64,000 bases of DNA, from NCBI RefSeq assembly GCF_026151205.1, contig NC_087075.1, positions 5,138,858-5,202,857 of the forward strand, given 5' to 3'. Shown one piece after another: positions 1 through 10,945 of the stretch. The DNA comes from Bolinopsis microptera. Taxonomy: Eukaryota; Ctenophora; Tentaculata; Lobata; Bolinopsidae. The notes beneath the pieces were generated by a model. That model saw nothing but the letters and a program-made list of their open reading frames with translations, made no database searches and was not told where the DNA came from. The stretch's first letter is position 1, and the number at the start of each line of letters is the position of its first letter. A program made the translations under genes and the position numbers.

Positions 1-1245
1 CTGTAACAAACTTTACACAATATAACTATTGCGTAGAAATTACTTTTTTAAACCCCTCCTCCTCCTTAGACTGGCTTAAGTTATAATATGTAAACGGTCC
101 TTTACAGTAATATTAGTATTATCATTATTTATATAAATCCATTTTATAGCGACACGTTGCATATTCACTAGATCGTATTAACATATTATATATTATATTA
201 TCTACACTGTACAGTAAAATCCTTGACACATTCTTTACAATAATCATCATTACATCGTACTCTACAAAACATCAATAAAAGTACACTCAGTTCTAAAATG
301 AACTGATGAACCAGCAAAAAACTAAACACAGAATAATATTACTGGAATGAACAATGAACACACTCTCAGTTCTCACGGGACGGAAAGATAAAACATGTGA
401 CCAAAAAACGCTGATCTGATTAGTTGGCAAGGTGTAACCAAAAACTTCTTTAATTTACGACTGATTTAATTTACCGCACATTTAGAACGGGATTTGGAAA
501 AAGAGGGGGGACTGGAAGTGGTTTATGTTGAATTATTGATTTTCTTCAGAAATTGAGAAACACCAGAATGATTGATGTCTTTTAATTGTATTTTTGTCAT
601 AAGTTAATGTGAATGAGCCCAGTTTTGCAGCTATGTTGTGCTCGCTTCAGACTTTCGTTACCATTTTAAATATTTATATGGTATTAATGGAGTATACAAA
701 ACTATAAAGTTGTAAATAGTCTTATAGGTATAATAGATGTAAACGTATATAATAATAACGCTTATAAATGAATTTAAACACCATGTGACTTTAAAGTAGG
801 TAGTATAATTTGCTTTTAGGTAGTTAAATTTGCTTGTTGTTATTCAAGAGGGAACCTTGTGACTCTGTCTTCATGTTTTAATATTTATCATGTGCATGTC
901 ACTGTTGTGATTCATTTCTGCGTCACGAGATTATAGTCAAAATTTGGACGGCCAAAAGGTCAGTGGTCAAATTAATTACAGTAATCCTTAATTTTGACTG
1001 ACATTACAAATAAAACAGAAACATTACAGCATTAAAACAAAAATATCATGCGTTTTTTGAGAGAATGTACGAGTGCCTTGGAAGAGTTTACCAAATACTA
1101 GGGACTGTGCAATATTAAATCGTGATATTAGTAGAAAAGAGTCATGATAACAGTAATTCCAACCCTTCAGACCCGGATCGAATTTCTTAAATCAAACATT
1201 GAAATCCTACCAAACGTGGAGCTCATATTATGAATGTAAAATGGA
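1..1245. other. AT-rich intergenic sequence
   Basis: I see no open frame, RNA gene or tandem array here. The sequence is AT-rich and apparently unique. The LINE fragment that follows starts abruptly, so its 5' truncation point is probably close to position 1240. Confidence 0.5.
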
Positions 1246-2091
1246 GTGTATGCAGATCTGTTGATAAAATGGGTTTACTCAAACGGCTTAGCTCTTAATT
1301 TAAAGAAGACTTGCTATATGGTATTTTCCAAAAGACGGGTAGACTTATCGTCTCTACAGGTAAGAATTGACAACACTCCTATTGAACGCAAAACGGAGGC
1401 CAGATTTTTAGGAGTTATTGTCGACGACAAACTAAACTGGGCCAGCCACATTCGAGCTGTCAAAACAAAAATGTCACGGTTTATAGGTGTTATGTTCAAA
1501 ATAAAACGCAAATTACCAATCAAAGCACGCTTACAGATTTTCCAAAGTTTTGTACAATCTCACTTAAATTTCTGTTCGCTCGTTTGGGGTTTTGCTGCAA
1601 AATCTCACATTGACTCACTGTTCACTAAACAAAAACAGGGAATACGAGCAGTTATGCCGGGTTACGTGAATTACTATTACAAAGATGGTAAACTTCCGGA
1701 TCATACTAAAGCTACGTTTAAAGAGTACGAAATATTAACTGTACACGGGGTAATCATAAAAAATGCTCTGACTCTGATGCACAAGTTAAATTACATGCCT
1801 GGCCTTCTGCCGTCGTCGATAAAAGACTTATTTCCTCCCGATTTACCAAAGTATGGCACGTCTTATGACGACAATATCGACTGGCTAACAACGTACTCTC
1901 AACCAGATCTACGCGCTAGTGTTCTGTATAAAGGTCCTATATTAGCTATAACCGAGCACAACATTAGTCGCATAACTTGCCCATCTAGCATTTTCTCAAT
2001 AAGCATTTATAAGAAATCAGCAAAGCGTGTAATGATAGAACTACAAAGCTCAGGAAACGATGAAGAATGGCCAACTTTTCTGTTACATAAT
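1246..2091 (+). pseudogene. 5'-truncated LINE reverse transcriptase, C-terminal part
   Basis: The frame encodes the region after the catalytic FADD box of a non-LTR reverse transcriptase. It opens with a W..SNGLALNLKKT segment (RT motif D region), then ARFLGVIVDDKLNW (motif E region), then the thumb and C-terminal region including HLNFCSLVWG. There is no endonuclease and no palm domain, so it is a typical 5'-truncated LINE insertion, probably CR1/Jockey-like. The frame is cut at 2091 by the inverted-repeat element at 2092-5840. Removing that element and one copy of its 6-bp duplication lets the frame run on for 19 more codons to a stop at 5904-5906. The fragment is related to, but clearly different from, the LINE at 16-23 kb. 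Confidence 0.85.
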
Positions 2092-2170
2092 GGGGGGGGT
2101 GTCATGTCCGTCTATGTCCGCCTATGTCCTGTCCTTTTTGGATTCTATGAGACAACGGACGTGTTTTTTG

Positions 2171-2330
2171 GGACATTGGCGGACACGGACGGACATTGGC
2201 GGACTCGGACGGACATTGGCGGACTCGGACTGACATTGGCGGACTCGGACGGACATTGGCGGACCCGGACGGACATTGGCGGACTTGGATGGACATTAGC
2301 GGACATTGGTGGACATTAGCAGACAAACAT
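2171..2330. repeat. CGGAC-type minisatellite, left arm of TIR element
   Basis: About eight units of roughly 20 bp, built from GGACATTGGC and GGACTCGGAC, next to the left end of the TIR element. The GTCCG/CGGAC core also occurs in the terminal repeat itself and in the right-arm array, so both arrays probably grew from the TIR sequence. The open frames across it are artefacts of the repeat. Confidence 0.85.
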
Positions 2331-2332
2331 TT

Positions 2333-5300
2333 TGAGGACTGAAGAGTACTGAAGAGTACTGAAGAGTACTGAGGAGGATGGCTGAGAAGGATGGCTGAGT
2401 AGGATGGCTGAGGAGGATGACTGAGGAGGATGACTGAGGAGGATGACTGAGAGGGAGGAGAAGGATCAGGAAGACCCAGGAGGAGGAGGAGGAGGAGGAC
2501 CCAGAAGGAGGACCTAGGAGGAGGAGGAGGAGGAGGAGAACTGAGGAGGATGACTCAGGAGGAGGATGACTCAGGAGGAGGACTGAGGAGGACTGAGAAG
2601 GAGGAGGACTGAGGAGGATGGCTGAGGAGGATGGCTGAGGAGGATGGCTGAGAGGGAGGAGGAGGAGGAAGAGGAAGAAGAGGACTGAGGAGGAGGAGGA
2701 GAAGGACTGAGGAGGAGAAGGAGGACCCAGGAGGAGGAGGACCCAGGAGGAGGACCCAGGAAAAAGCCCCAGGAGGAGGAGGAGGACTGGGGAGGAGGAG
2801 AACTGTTGAGGACTGATGAGGAGGACTGAGGACGAGGAGGAAGAGTAGGAGGAGGACTGAGGAGGGGAGGAGGAAGAGGACTGGGGAGGATCAGGAAGAC
2901 CCAGGAGGCTGGAGGACCCAGGAGGAGGAGGAGGAGGAGGACCCAGGAGGAGGAGGAGGACTGAGGAGGACTGAGGAGGATGGCTGAGAAGGATGGCTGA
3001 GGAGGATGGCTGAGGAGGATGACTGAGGAGGATGACTGAGAGGGAGGAGAAGGATCAGGAAGACCCAGGAGGAGGAGGAGGAGGAGGACCCAGAAGGAGG
3101 ACCTAGGAGGAAGAGGAGGAGGAGGAGGAGGAGATTTCAGGAGGATGACTGAGGAGGAGGAGGACTCAGGAGGAGGACTGACGAGGACTGAGAAGGAGGA
3201 GGACTGAGGAGGATGGCTGAGGAGGATGGCTGAGAGGGAGGAGGAGGAGGAAGAGGAAGAAGAGGACTGAGGAGGAGGAGGAGAAGGACTGAGGAGGAGA
3301 AGGAGGACCCAGGAGGAGGAGGACCCAGGAGGAGGACCCAGGAAAAGGCCCCAGGAGGAGGAGGAGGACTGGGGAGGAGGAGAACTGTTGAGGACTGATG
3401 AGGAGGACTGAGGACGAGGAGGAAGAGTAGGAGGAGGACTGAGGAGGGGAGGAGGAAGAGGACTGGGGAGGATCAGGAAGACCCAGGAGGCTGGAGGACC
3501 CAGGAGGAGGAGGAGGAGGAGGACCCAGGAGGAGGAGGAGGACTGAGGAGGACTGAGGAGGATGGCTGAGAAGGATGGCTGAGGAGGATGGCTGAGGAGG
3601 ATGACTGAGGAGGATGACTGAGAGGGAGGAGAAGGATCAGGAAAACCCAGGAGGAGGAGGAGGAGGAGGACCCAGAAGGAGGACCTAGGAGGAGGAGGAG
3701 GAGGAGGAGGAGGAGAACTCAGGAGGATGACTGAGGAGGAAAAGGACTCAGGAGGAGGACTGACGAGGACTGAGAAGGAGGAGGACTGAGGAGGATGGCT
3801 GAGGAGGATGGCTGAAGAGGATGGCTGAGGAGGATGGCTGAGAGGGAGGAGGAGGAGGAAGAGGAAGAAGAGGACTGAGGAGGAGGAGGAGAAGGACTGA
3901 GCAGGAGAAGGAGGACCCAGGAGGAGGAGGACCCAGGAGGAGGAGGACCCAGGAGGAGGAGGACCCAGGAGGAGGACCCAGGAAAAGGCCCCAGGAGGAG
4001 GAGGAGGACTGGGGAGGAGGAGAACTGTTGAGGACTGATGAGGAGGACTGAGGACGAGGAGGAAGAGTAGGAGGAGGACTGAGGAGGGGAGGAGGAAGAG
4101 GACTGGGGAGGATCAGGAAGACCCAGGAGGCTGGAGGACCCAGGAGGAGGAGGAGGAGGAGGACCCAGGAGGAGGAGGAGGACTGAGGAGGACTGAGGAG
4201 GATGTCTGAGAAGGATGGCTGAGGAGGATGGCTGAGGAGGATGACTGAGAGGGAGGAGAAGGATCAGGAAGACCCAGGAGGAGGAGGAGGAGGAGGACCC
4301 AGAAGGAGGACCTAGGAGGAGGAGGAGGAGGAGGAGGAGAACTCAGGAGGATGACTGAGGAGGAGGAGGACTCAGGAGGAGGACTGACGAAGACTGAGAA
4401 GGAGGAGGACTGAGGAGGATGGCTGAGGAGGATGGCTGAGAGGGAGGAGGAGGAGGAAGAGGAAGAAGAGGACTGAGGAGGGGAAGGACTGAGCAGGAGA
4501 AGGACCCAGGAAAAGGCCCCAGGAGGAGGACCCAGGAAAAGGCCCCAGGAGGAGGAGGAGGACTGGGGAGGAGGAGAACTGCTGAGGACTGATGAGGAGG
4601 ACTGAGGACGAGGAGGAAGAGTAGGAGAAGGACTGAGGAGGGGAGGAGGAAGAGGACTGGGGAGGATCAGGAAGACCCAGGAGGCTGGAGGACCCAGGAG
4701 GAGGAGGAGGACCCAGGAGGAGGAGGACTGAGGAGGACTGAGGAGGAGGACTGACGATGACTGAGAAGGAGGAGGACTGAGGAGTACTGAGGAGGATGGC
4801 TGAGGAGGATGGCTGAGGAGGATGACTGAGGAGGAGGACTCAGAAGGAAGAGGAGGAGGACTCAGGAGGAGGACTTAGGAGAAATGAGAAGGAGGACTAA
4901 GGAGAACTGAGGAGGAGGAGGAGGAGGACTGAATAGGAGGAGGAGGAGGAGGGGGACTGGGAGAGGACTGGGGAGGAGGAGGACTGATGAGAAGGATGAG
5001 GAGGAGGACCCAGGGGGAGGAGGACTGAGGACCGAGGAGGAAGAGGAGGAGGATGAAGAGGAGGAGGAGGACCCAGGAGGAGGAGGACTGAGGAGGATGG
5101 CTGAGGAGGATGACTGAGAGGGAAGAGGAGGAGGAGGAGGAGGAGGACTGAGGAGGACTGAGAAGGAGGAGGAGGAGGACTGAGGAGGACTGAGAAGGAG
5201 GAGGAGGAGGACTGAATAGGAGGAGGAGGAGGGGGACTGGGGGAGGACTGAGGAGGAGGATGGAGGACTGAGGAGAAGGATGAGGAGGAGGACTGAGGAC

Positions 5301-5518
5301 TGAGGAGGAAGAGGAGGAGGATGAAGAGGAGGAGGACCCAGGAGGAGGACTCAGGAGGAGGAGGAGGACTGGGGAGGAGGAGGACTGTTGAGGACTGATG
5401 AGGAGGACTGAGGACGAGGAGGAGGAGTAGGAGGAGGACTGAGGAGGGGAGGAGGAAGAGGACTGAGGAAGATCAGGAAGACCCAGGGGGAGGAGGAGGA
5501 AGAGTAGGAGGAGGAAGC
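2333..5518. repeat. Purine-rich (GAGGAG/CTGAGG) complex satellite with higher-order repeat
   Basis: This stretch of 3.2 kb is almost all A and G on the plus strand, with periodic CTGA and CCCAGG. A landmark AACTGTTGAGGACTGATGAG recurs at 2801, 3383 and 4023, and with one change at 4577. That gives higher-order units of 582, 640 and 554 bp, and a variant landmark at 5383 marks a fifth, more diverged unit. The minus strand is open for over 200 codons only because the repeat lacks stops. The Ser/Pro/Leu-rich peptide is not a gene. Confidence 0.95.
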
Positions 5519-5667
5519 ATCTAAATGTTATTTCCATTTTTGTCCGTTTTTGTCCGCTCTATTTTTTGTCCGTTTTGAAAATATAGGGTACCGAACGGAC
5601 AAAAAACATGATCCCCCTATAACAGCAAAAATTGAACATTTTATTTAGCAATTTAGGTGTCCATTAA

Positions 5668-5782
5668 TGTCCGCCTATGTCCGCCTATGTCCGTCTATGT
5701 CCGCCTATGTCCGCCTATGTCCGTCTATGTCCGCCTACGTCCGCCTATGTCCGCCTATGTCCGTCTATGTCCGCCTATGTCC
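5668..5782. repeat. 12-bp GTCCGCCTAT minisatellite, right arm of TIR element
   Basis: Units of GTCCGCCTATGT and GTCCGTCTATGT repeat about nine to ten times next to the right end of the TIR element. They match the inner part of the terminal repeat, inverted relative to the left-arm array. Confidence 0.9.
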
Positions 5783-5846
5783 TGTCCTTTTTGGATTCTA
5801 TGAGACAAGCGGACATAGACGGACGTGACACCCCCCCCCCCATAAT

Positions 5847-5906
5847 TTACCCGGGCTACGTAAATCAGCAAGATCAGGCACTCAACAAATCAACTACCGA
5901 GAATAA
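5847..5906 (+). pseudogene. Displaced 3' end of the LINE reverse transcriptase frame
   Basis: These 19 codons plus TAA continue the reading frame that stops at 2091 if the TIR element and one CATAAT are taken out. The restored junction is in frame and free of stops. This supports both the insertion model and the 6-bp target duplication. Confidence 0.5.
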
Positions 5907-6545
5907 CCTAAGGAATAAGTAAAACTAGACGGTTAGCACACTAGTCACTATCAACCATATGCCACATTTTTCACTGTCTTCTCACTGTCAAGATAGCTGC
6001 ACAAGCAGGTGCTGATAAGACATGGGCTCAATTACTTTAATTATTTTAACTTCAAACAAAAAGTTTCCACTCCATAACTCACCAGGATTTCGTAAATCAA
6101 AAAGAACAGCCGACACTTAATAGCAACCTAACATATGCAGCTCAACTTTCACTATTATATCAGTGTCCCATCTTAATCACTTATCGTGCCATCCTGACAG
6201 CACATTCCATATTTCACTGCCAACTAGCGCAAACCTATACTGATAAAACACCTACGACAGTATTATCAAGTAAAGAATTTGATATAAACATTTAAGCTTT
6301 CAAATGTGTTTGCAGATCAGGGTCATCAGAATCAACTGATAAAATCTAGACGAAATAACTATGAGTTCGATGACATGTAATTTGCGTGCCCTTCGGGGAT
6401 TAATATTGATTATTACAATTATTATATATTTTGAGTAAACATTGACTGGTGTAAAAGCCAGCCCCAAACAAACAAACAAGATTGCAGATCGCAGTATAAC
6501 AAAATGTATCATTCTTCATTGTGCATATTATGCTAATATGATAAT
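5907..6545. other. Intergenic sequence
   Basis: Probable 3' untranslated remains of the LINE fragment, followed by AT-rich sequence. I see nothing else of note. Confidence 0.4.
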
Positions 6546-6809
6546 CTAAAAATAATACCTCATAACCCCGCATCGTCTTGACAAATACCCCTCCGCCCCC
6601 CTACACTTAGACCAGTTATACATCGCCTTCTTCTTCTCCTTACACTCCTCAGTTGGCTTCTCTACATTAAGACTTGTTGGGAAACTCTTACGACACATGC
6701 AGTTTTGTAGGGTGTCACGCTCTTTTGCGCAGCGCTTGTCTTGATCTACTGGAGGCGCAGCGCAAAGCGTAACACAACAAAACAAAACAGCAATGCAAGG
6801 TTTAAACAT
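6546..6809 (-). CDS. Small secreted cysteine-rich protein
   Basis: An 87-residue product with a clear signal peptide: a hydrophobic core at residues 5-18 ending in CAAPP, then a short acidic stretch and a dibasic KR at 25-26 that may be a propeptide cut site. The 61-residue remainder has six cysteines (27, 37, 39, 56, 69, 80) with spacing C-9-C-1-C-16-C-12-C-10-C, and it is lysine-rich. Six cysteines suggest three disulphides and an extracellular role. I chose the ATG at 6809 because the longer frame upstream begins with TTG and would bury the signal peptide. The last codons (MRYYF, stop) follow a possible GTATTA splice donor, so the true C-terminus may lie in another exon. I do not recognise the family, and I make no functional claim beyond secretion. 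Confidence 0.6.
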   Translation of the reverse strand: MFKPCIAVLFCCVTLCAAPPVDQDKRCAKERDTLQNCMCRKSFPTSLNVEKPTEECKEKKKAMYNWSKCRGAEGYLSRRCGVMRYYF

Positions 6810-7612
6810 AACGGGAAAATCGGAACAAAACTCTTTGTGGGATTGCAAGAAATGGCGGTTTGTATCGATAAGCCAGCCGTGAGATGTGGATGAAAATGTT
6901 GCAGAGAAAAATAAATAATATGATTTTCTTAATCCGTGTTTACTTTGCCAAGTTCTCCGTTTATCTGATTACAGGGCGATGCCTTTATCGAATTTCCTGC
7001 CATCTGAGGACGGGTGTTTAAACTGTCTAATATTGTCCGTGTCCAGTTACCCTGTTTAAGTAATTAAGTGATCCCCAGTATATCATACTTAGCCCCACCT
7101 TTAGTAGGTAATGAGATTCCGCTGGCTGCTAATTAGGTTCTGTTGATCTGGATACTGGTGGAAGAAGGTGAACTGTGTTTGTTTTGACACGTGACAGAGA
7201 TCATCCAATCAGCTAGGCTTTCAGCATTGACAAATCAAAAACCAGAATCACTGTCACGTGTCCAAACAATTACAAATACAGTTCACCTTCCCTCCAGGAT
7301 GCCGATCTACAGTCTGATCAAACGTTTCTTAAATTCCACTAGATCCATATTCTATTTTTGGTTTTGGATTTTTAACGAACGTGCGGAAATTTGCACCCTC
7401 TCCGATTCAATTATCGTTCAGTATCAGAGTCCCATGTGATCTAAAGTGAGCGAGTGTGCTGAGACGAGTGCTGAGTATAACTAATAACTGTAACTTAATA
7501 ATATGAAAAAAAGTTAAGGAAGTAATGTATTATGCAACCGACATGACCTGATCTACAGCATAAAATTAAAAACAAACATTTAACACTTGATTAAATGTCA
7601 CACGCAAGTATA

Positions 7613-8312
7613 TCAGTCATTTTCCAAAACCAGCAAAGTGTCAGAAAATATCTCATAATCACTCAGAGAACTGTTCTCATCTTCAAGTATCTTGCTGGTA
7701 CAGGGTGGAGCTACCAGTTTTAGAACAAATGTTTCTGAGTTTTGGAGGCCATCTTCAGCGTCCATCTTGTTTTCGTCACGTTGGGTTAGCTCGCTTTTTA
7801 TCCAGGAGTGGAGTGATCCGACTCTTGTGGTCTTGGTAAACCTAGGATAACAAGAGTCAATTGTTTAACTTATCAGTATCATTATCAATGTAACATGCCT
7901 CTATAATCGTTTTTTAGAGCACAATAAAATATGAGATTTCAGAAACAGCAATCAGCACAGTTAGTAAATCATATAATGTTGCCAACCGTACTTAGCACTG
8001 CTTTAAAAAACAATATGAGTTATCATAAACAAATTGTACCCTATAAGTAAAATAAATAAATAAATAAATTCTAACATTTATTACACGCTTCGACATTAAA
8101 ATATACCCAACAAAGATGTACATTTAAGTCATTCAAGCGAGACTTAGTGTTGAACAACCGAGATTATGGACTTTTTTATAATACTAAAATAATAAACCTT
8201 CTGCAGAGTCTTTGCCCACAAGGAAGTTTAACTGCTATTCTGAGCCCCTCTCGAGGCTCCGGAGGTATATCTGTAATTATTATTATGTTAGTTTGCTGGT
8301 CAGAACATTACT
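7613..8312 (-). CDS. UBX-domain protein (UBXN10-like), C-terminal exons
   Basis: Two exons encode a UBX domain at the C-terminus. Exon 8198-8270 gives PPEPREGLRIAVKLPCGQRL and the start of CRRF. Exon 7613-7841 continues with TKTTRVGSLHSWIKSEL, a charged loop, FVLKLVAPPCTSKILEDE, and ends DTLLVLEND. This follows the ubiquitin-like UBX pattern (strand, R-x-L-P-G-R, RRF, then F-L...P...L.D..L...L.V). Phases fit: the first exon ends two bases into the Arg codon that the second completes after a TCCTAG acceptor. A third exon ending at 8312 is possible: it has a 41-nt intron (GTAATG...TTACAG with CTAAC branch site) and fits phase, but the intron is very short. UBX domains usually bind the AAA ATPase p97/VCP, and UBXN10 is a ciliary adaptor in vertebrates. 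Resemblance to UBXN10 is from memory. APP stands where many UBX proteins have FPR. The N-terminus was not found. Confidence 0.7.
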
Positions 8313-8477
8313 TTCGACAAATTGGTCAGTCGTATCGTTCAGTTCATGATTTTGTGTAACACGTCTTTCATTTAACACTTTGTATAATATCTCTATTATA
8401 ATTCGTCTGTTGTCTGTATGTACGACCGCCCACGTGCAAATCAGACGAGAAATATGAAGTTAGGTAAAAATCAAAAG

Positions 8478-8490
8478 GTTGCATAGCAAC
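8478..8490. promoter_or_regulatory. X-box-like (RFX) motif upstream of the UBX gene
   Basis: GTTGCATAGCAAC is an imperfect inverted repeat with RFX-type half sites. It lies about 200 bp upstream of the first clear UBX exon. RFX factors drive ciliary genes in animals, which would fit a UBXN10-like protein. Similar motifs are scattered through the window, so the position could be chance. Confidence 0.35.
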
Positions 8491-8499
8491 GGTGTTTGA

Positions 8500-9202
8500 A
8501 TGAGCACGTGCACGTGCAATGATTGATGAAACGGCATTTTGATCGGCTTTGTGGTAATTACGTTGTGTTTAAAGTGTTTAACATTTAAATCGGCTGTATC
8601 TTCGGTTAGGATGGATATTTTTTGATGCGATTAAAACCTTCTTTCAAAGAATACTACTAGCTTCATCCCTGTTACCACGGGCTTTCTAGTTATTATATAA
8701 TATACAAGCCACAGAGGGGGGCCGGGGGGGGGGGGGAACAAAAGTCAGTGTACATACGTTGGGCCTTATACCACCGCCGTGTTTTATATTTGTTACTTTG
8801 CAGATATTTTACCTACTCATTCGAGGATTCTGTCGCCAAAATTCAATATTAAACCACATGATTTGAAACTTTTACAAAATAGCAAGTATACAAATGTACA
8901 GCAATTCGAACAAACATATAAAATGGGCCGAAATGTATAAATGCTAAAAAGCGTGGGTCAGTGAAACAAGTACAGAGGACAACTTTCAGAACAGGAGTTT
9001 TTTGGCCGCCCAAAGTATCAATAACATCACCTCCACCTAGTAATGAATTATGAAACGTGAAAAGTGTGAAACAATCAAATAATAATGTATTTATATAATA
9101 TAATTGTCTCTCAAATACAGATAACGTCCGTAAACTCTTAAAATACCCCTACAAGTACATATTATACTGATCGGTGGTGTCCGAGAAACATGAATTACGT
9201 CA
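8500..9202. other. Intergenic sequence
   Basis: This contains a CACGTGCACGTG doublet near 8505-8516 and a G-rich run near 8716-8738. I see no coding sequence. It could hold the promoter and first exon of the UBX gene. Confidence 0.35.
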
Positions 9203-10123
9203 TCATGGTGCCTTCTTAACCCGGCTACAGACCTTCCCGTTACGGATGTAGTGGTCGAGATGAGTCTGTTCAGCCCTCTTCTTCTTCAGGTCAGTTACCA
9301 CGTTCTTCCTTGCTGCACGCTCTTCACTGGATCTATCAGGACAGATCCATACATCTTTGTGTGCATCAGCCATCCTCAGTCTCCCTGTTTTCATCAGAAT
9401 CTGATGAACTGCTGTTGAGCTTGGGACGGTGATCTTGACTGGTCGGATAGCCGTGATACCTGGCCTCTTCCAGCCGACTCTAGTCGCTTCAAAATGAGGT
9501 TTCTCCCCGATCTCCTCCAATACTGCGGTTACCAGAGCTGGAAGCTGTTCTCCATCCTCTTCTTTCAGTCCAAACACTATCAGATTCTTGCTCCTGTCCT
9601 CCTCTGCAGCCACACTCTTTATTACATTCTTCAGAATTTTACTGTTGCAGACGGCGCCATTTGTGCTGTTCTTTTGTACAGCGGTACTGTAGCTCTTAAT
9701 CCCTGTCTCCACCGTTGTTTGTACTGTCTCTTCAACTGACGTCTTAAACAACTGTAGTTGTTCGTCCTTCTGCACTAGCAACTGGTCCTGCAACCTGACC
9801 ATCTTTTCCTTGTCTGCTAGTGCTTCCGTCTTGAGGCACTCAACGATTTCCATCATAACGCTCATCTGACTACTCTGCCGTCGTACGAGGTCTGCTGCTT
9901 GCATAACCCAGTTTGCCATATACCTTTTATAGATAGACGGAGACATGAGTATTTCTTGGTCCATATCTCCACGAATTTCGAAGTTTTCTAATTTCAGTTC
10001 TCTTGCCATCGAAGTGAACCATCTATCAGCACAGCCCTCTACATCTTCTTTTTCTTCATAGTTGAAATCCTTAAGTTTCTTCTGAGATCGGGTCAACTGT
10101 AAATCATCCTCCGTGGTGTACAT
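9203..10123 (-). CDS. Solitary LINE ORF1-like protein (coiled coil plus RRM-like domain)
   Basis: An intact 306-codon frame from the ATG at 10123. The longer frame to 10225 adds a hydrophobic leader I judge to be chance. Residues about 75-130 are charged and likely a coiled coil. Residues about 175-280 contain SKNLIVFGLKEE, a variable loop, RPVKITVPSSTAVHQIL and WICPDRSSEERAARK. This is the RRM-like nucleic-acid-binding pattern of ORF1 proteins from many invertebrate non-LTR elements. ORF1 proteins coat retrotransposon RNA. There is no reverse transcriptase on either side, so this is either a retrotransposition-made ORF1 fragment or a host-captured copy. Its uninterrupted frame is notable next to the broken LINEs elsewhere in the window. 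Confidence 0.65.
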   Translation of the reverse strand: MYTTEDDLQLTRSQKKLKDFNYEEKEDVEGCADRWFTSMARELKLENFEIRGDMDQEILMSPSIYKRYMANWVMQAADLVRRQSSQMSVMMEIVECLKTEALADKEKMVRLQDQLLVQKDEQLQLFKTSVEETVQTTVETGIKSYSTAVQKNSTNGAVCNSKILKNVIKSVAAEEDRSKNLIVFGLKEEDGEQLPALVTAVLEEIGEKPHFEATRVGWKRPGITAIRPVKITVPSSTAVHQILMKTGRLRMADAHKDVWICPDRSSEERAARKNVVTDLKKKRAEQTHLDHYIRNGKVCSRVKKAP

Positions 10124-10401
10124 TGTATAGTAATGTACAAGTATACACACGCAAAGGCTTACTACGCGGTAGCAGCAAACTGAACTTATCGCAAAGTTAC
10201 GTATAATAGTGTTCTTTCCAAACATGCTAGACGCCCATTTTTTTTCTTCAGATTACTGTACTAGATAATAAATTACTGCATATGACCTTAAAAAATGAAG
10301 CAGAACGGATTTGAAATGACAAAGTCGGTGAGAGTGACACAAGTCGCCATCAAGGTAGCCAGTATATCCGGAGAAAAATTTGTACTTAAAATATATATAC
10401 A

Positions 10402-10568
10402 TATCACCGGAGACTCGCGGGCGGAACAAAATATTGCACGCGCACGCGCGTGCAATATTTCATATGTCCCCGAGGGCGCTAGCCCGAGGAGGACATATTT
10501 TCGTATAGCACGGAGGGCCCATCGGGCCCGAGTGCTATACGATTTTTCCGCCCGCGGGTCGAGGTGAT
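10402..10568. repeat. GC-rich palindromic MITE made of serial hairpins
   Basis: The ends form an outer inverted repeat (ATCACC..CGCGGGCGGAA against TTCCGCCCGCGG..GGTGAT). Three perfect or near-perfect palindromes follow in series inside it: AATATTGCACGCG and its complement (10428-10460), ATATGTCC/GGACATAT (10462-10498), and CGTATAGCAC/GTGCTATACG (10502-10541). It stands out by GC content from the surrounding AT-rich DNA. The open frame across it is a by-product. Confidence 0.75.
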
Positions 10569-10945
10569 GTGGATTATATCCACCAGCGTGAGCTTTTTCT
10601 TACAGATATTAGTTTTACTTTAGTTTCTTCAAGAGATCCATTTTTAATTTAATTTCACTTTTACTTTCAACATGTTTCTAATACGATAGTTCCGCCCTCG
10701 AGGCGAGGAATGATATCGTGTATATCCATCAGCGGGCGTTTATCACGAAGCTTCAGTTTGCAACAATCACAGCAAATTAATGTACAAGATTTCAGAAAAG
10801 TTACGAAAAAATCATGTTGCTTTTGGTTTAAGATGTAAAACAGGCCAAAATGACTGACTATAGAACGAAAAAGCGGCTGCTATCAAACAATGTTTCAGCT
10901 CATTGTTTCAGGTACATATTTTAATGTAAACGATCAAAATATAGG

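Larger units (their letters stand above)
2092..5840. mobile_element. TIR element inserted into the LINE fragment
   Basis: The left end is a run of eight G followed by TGTCATGTCCGTCTATGTCCGC (2092-2121). The right end (5809-5840) is its inverted complement with T to C at one place. CATAAT flanks both sides (2086-2091 and 5841-5846), which I read as a 6-bp target duplication (5 bp if the C belongs to the element). A 35-bp block is present in the same orientation just inside both ends (2121-2155 and 5774-5808). This suggests that a tiny ancestral MITE of about 100 bp was duplicated or expanded around internal repeats. The interior is wholly repetitive and shows no transposase, so it is non-autonomous. 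Superfamily is not assigned. Confidence 0.75.

Noticed and set aside
4875-5537. 220-codon Ser/Pro/Leu-rich minus-strand frame
   Set aside because: Translation of the purine satellite; no non-repetitive part.
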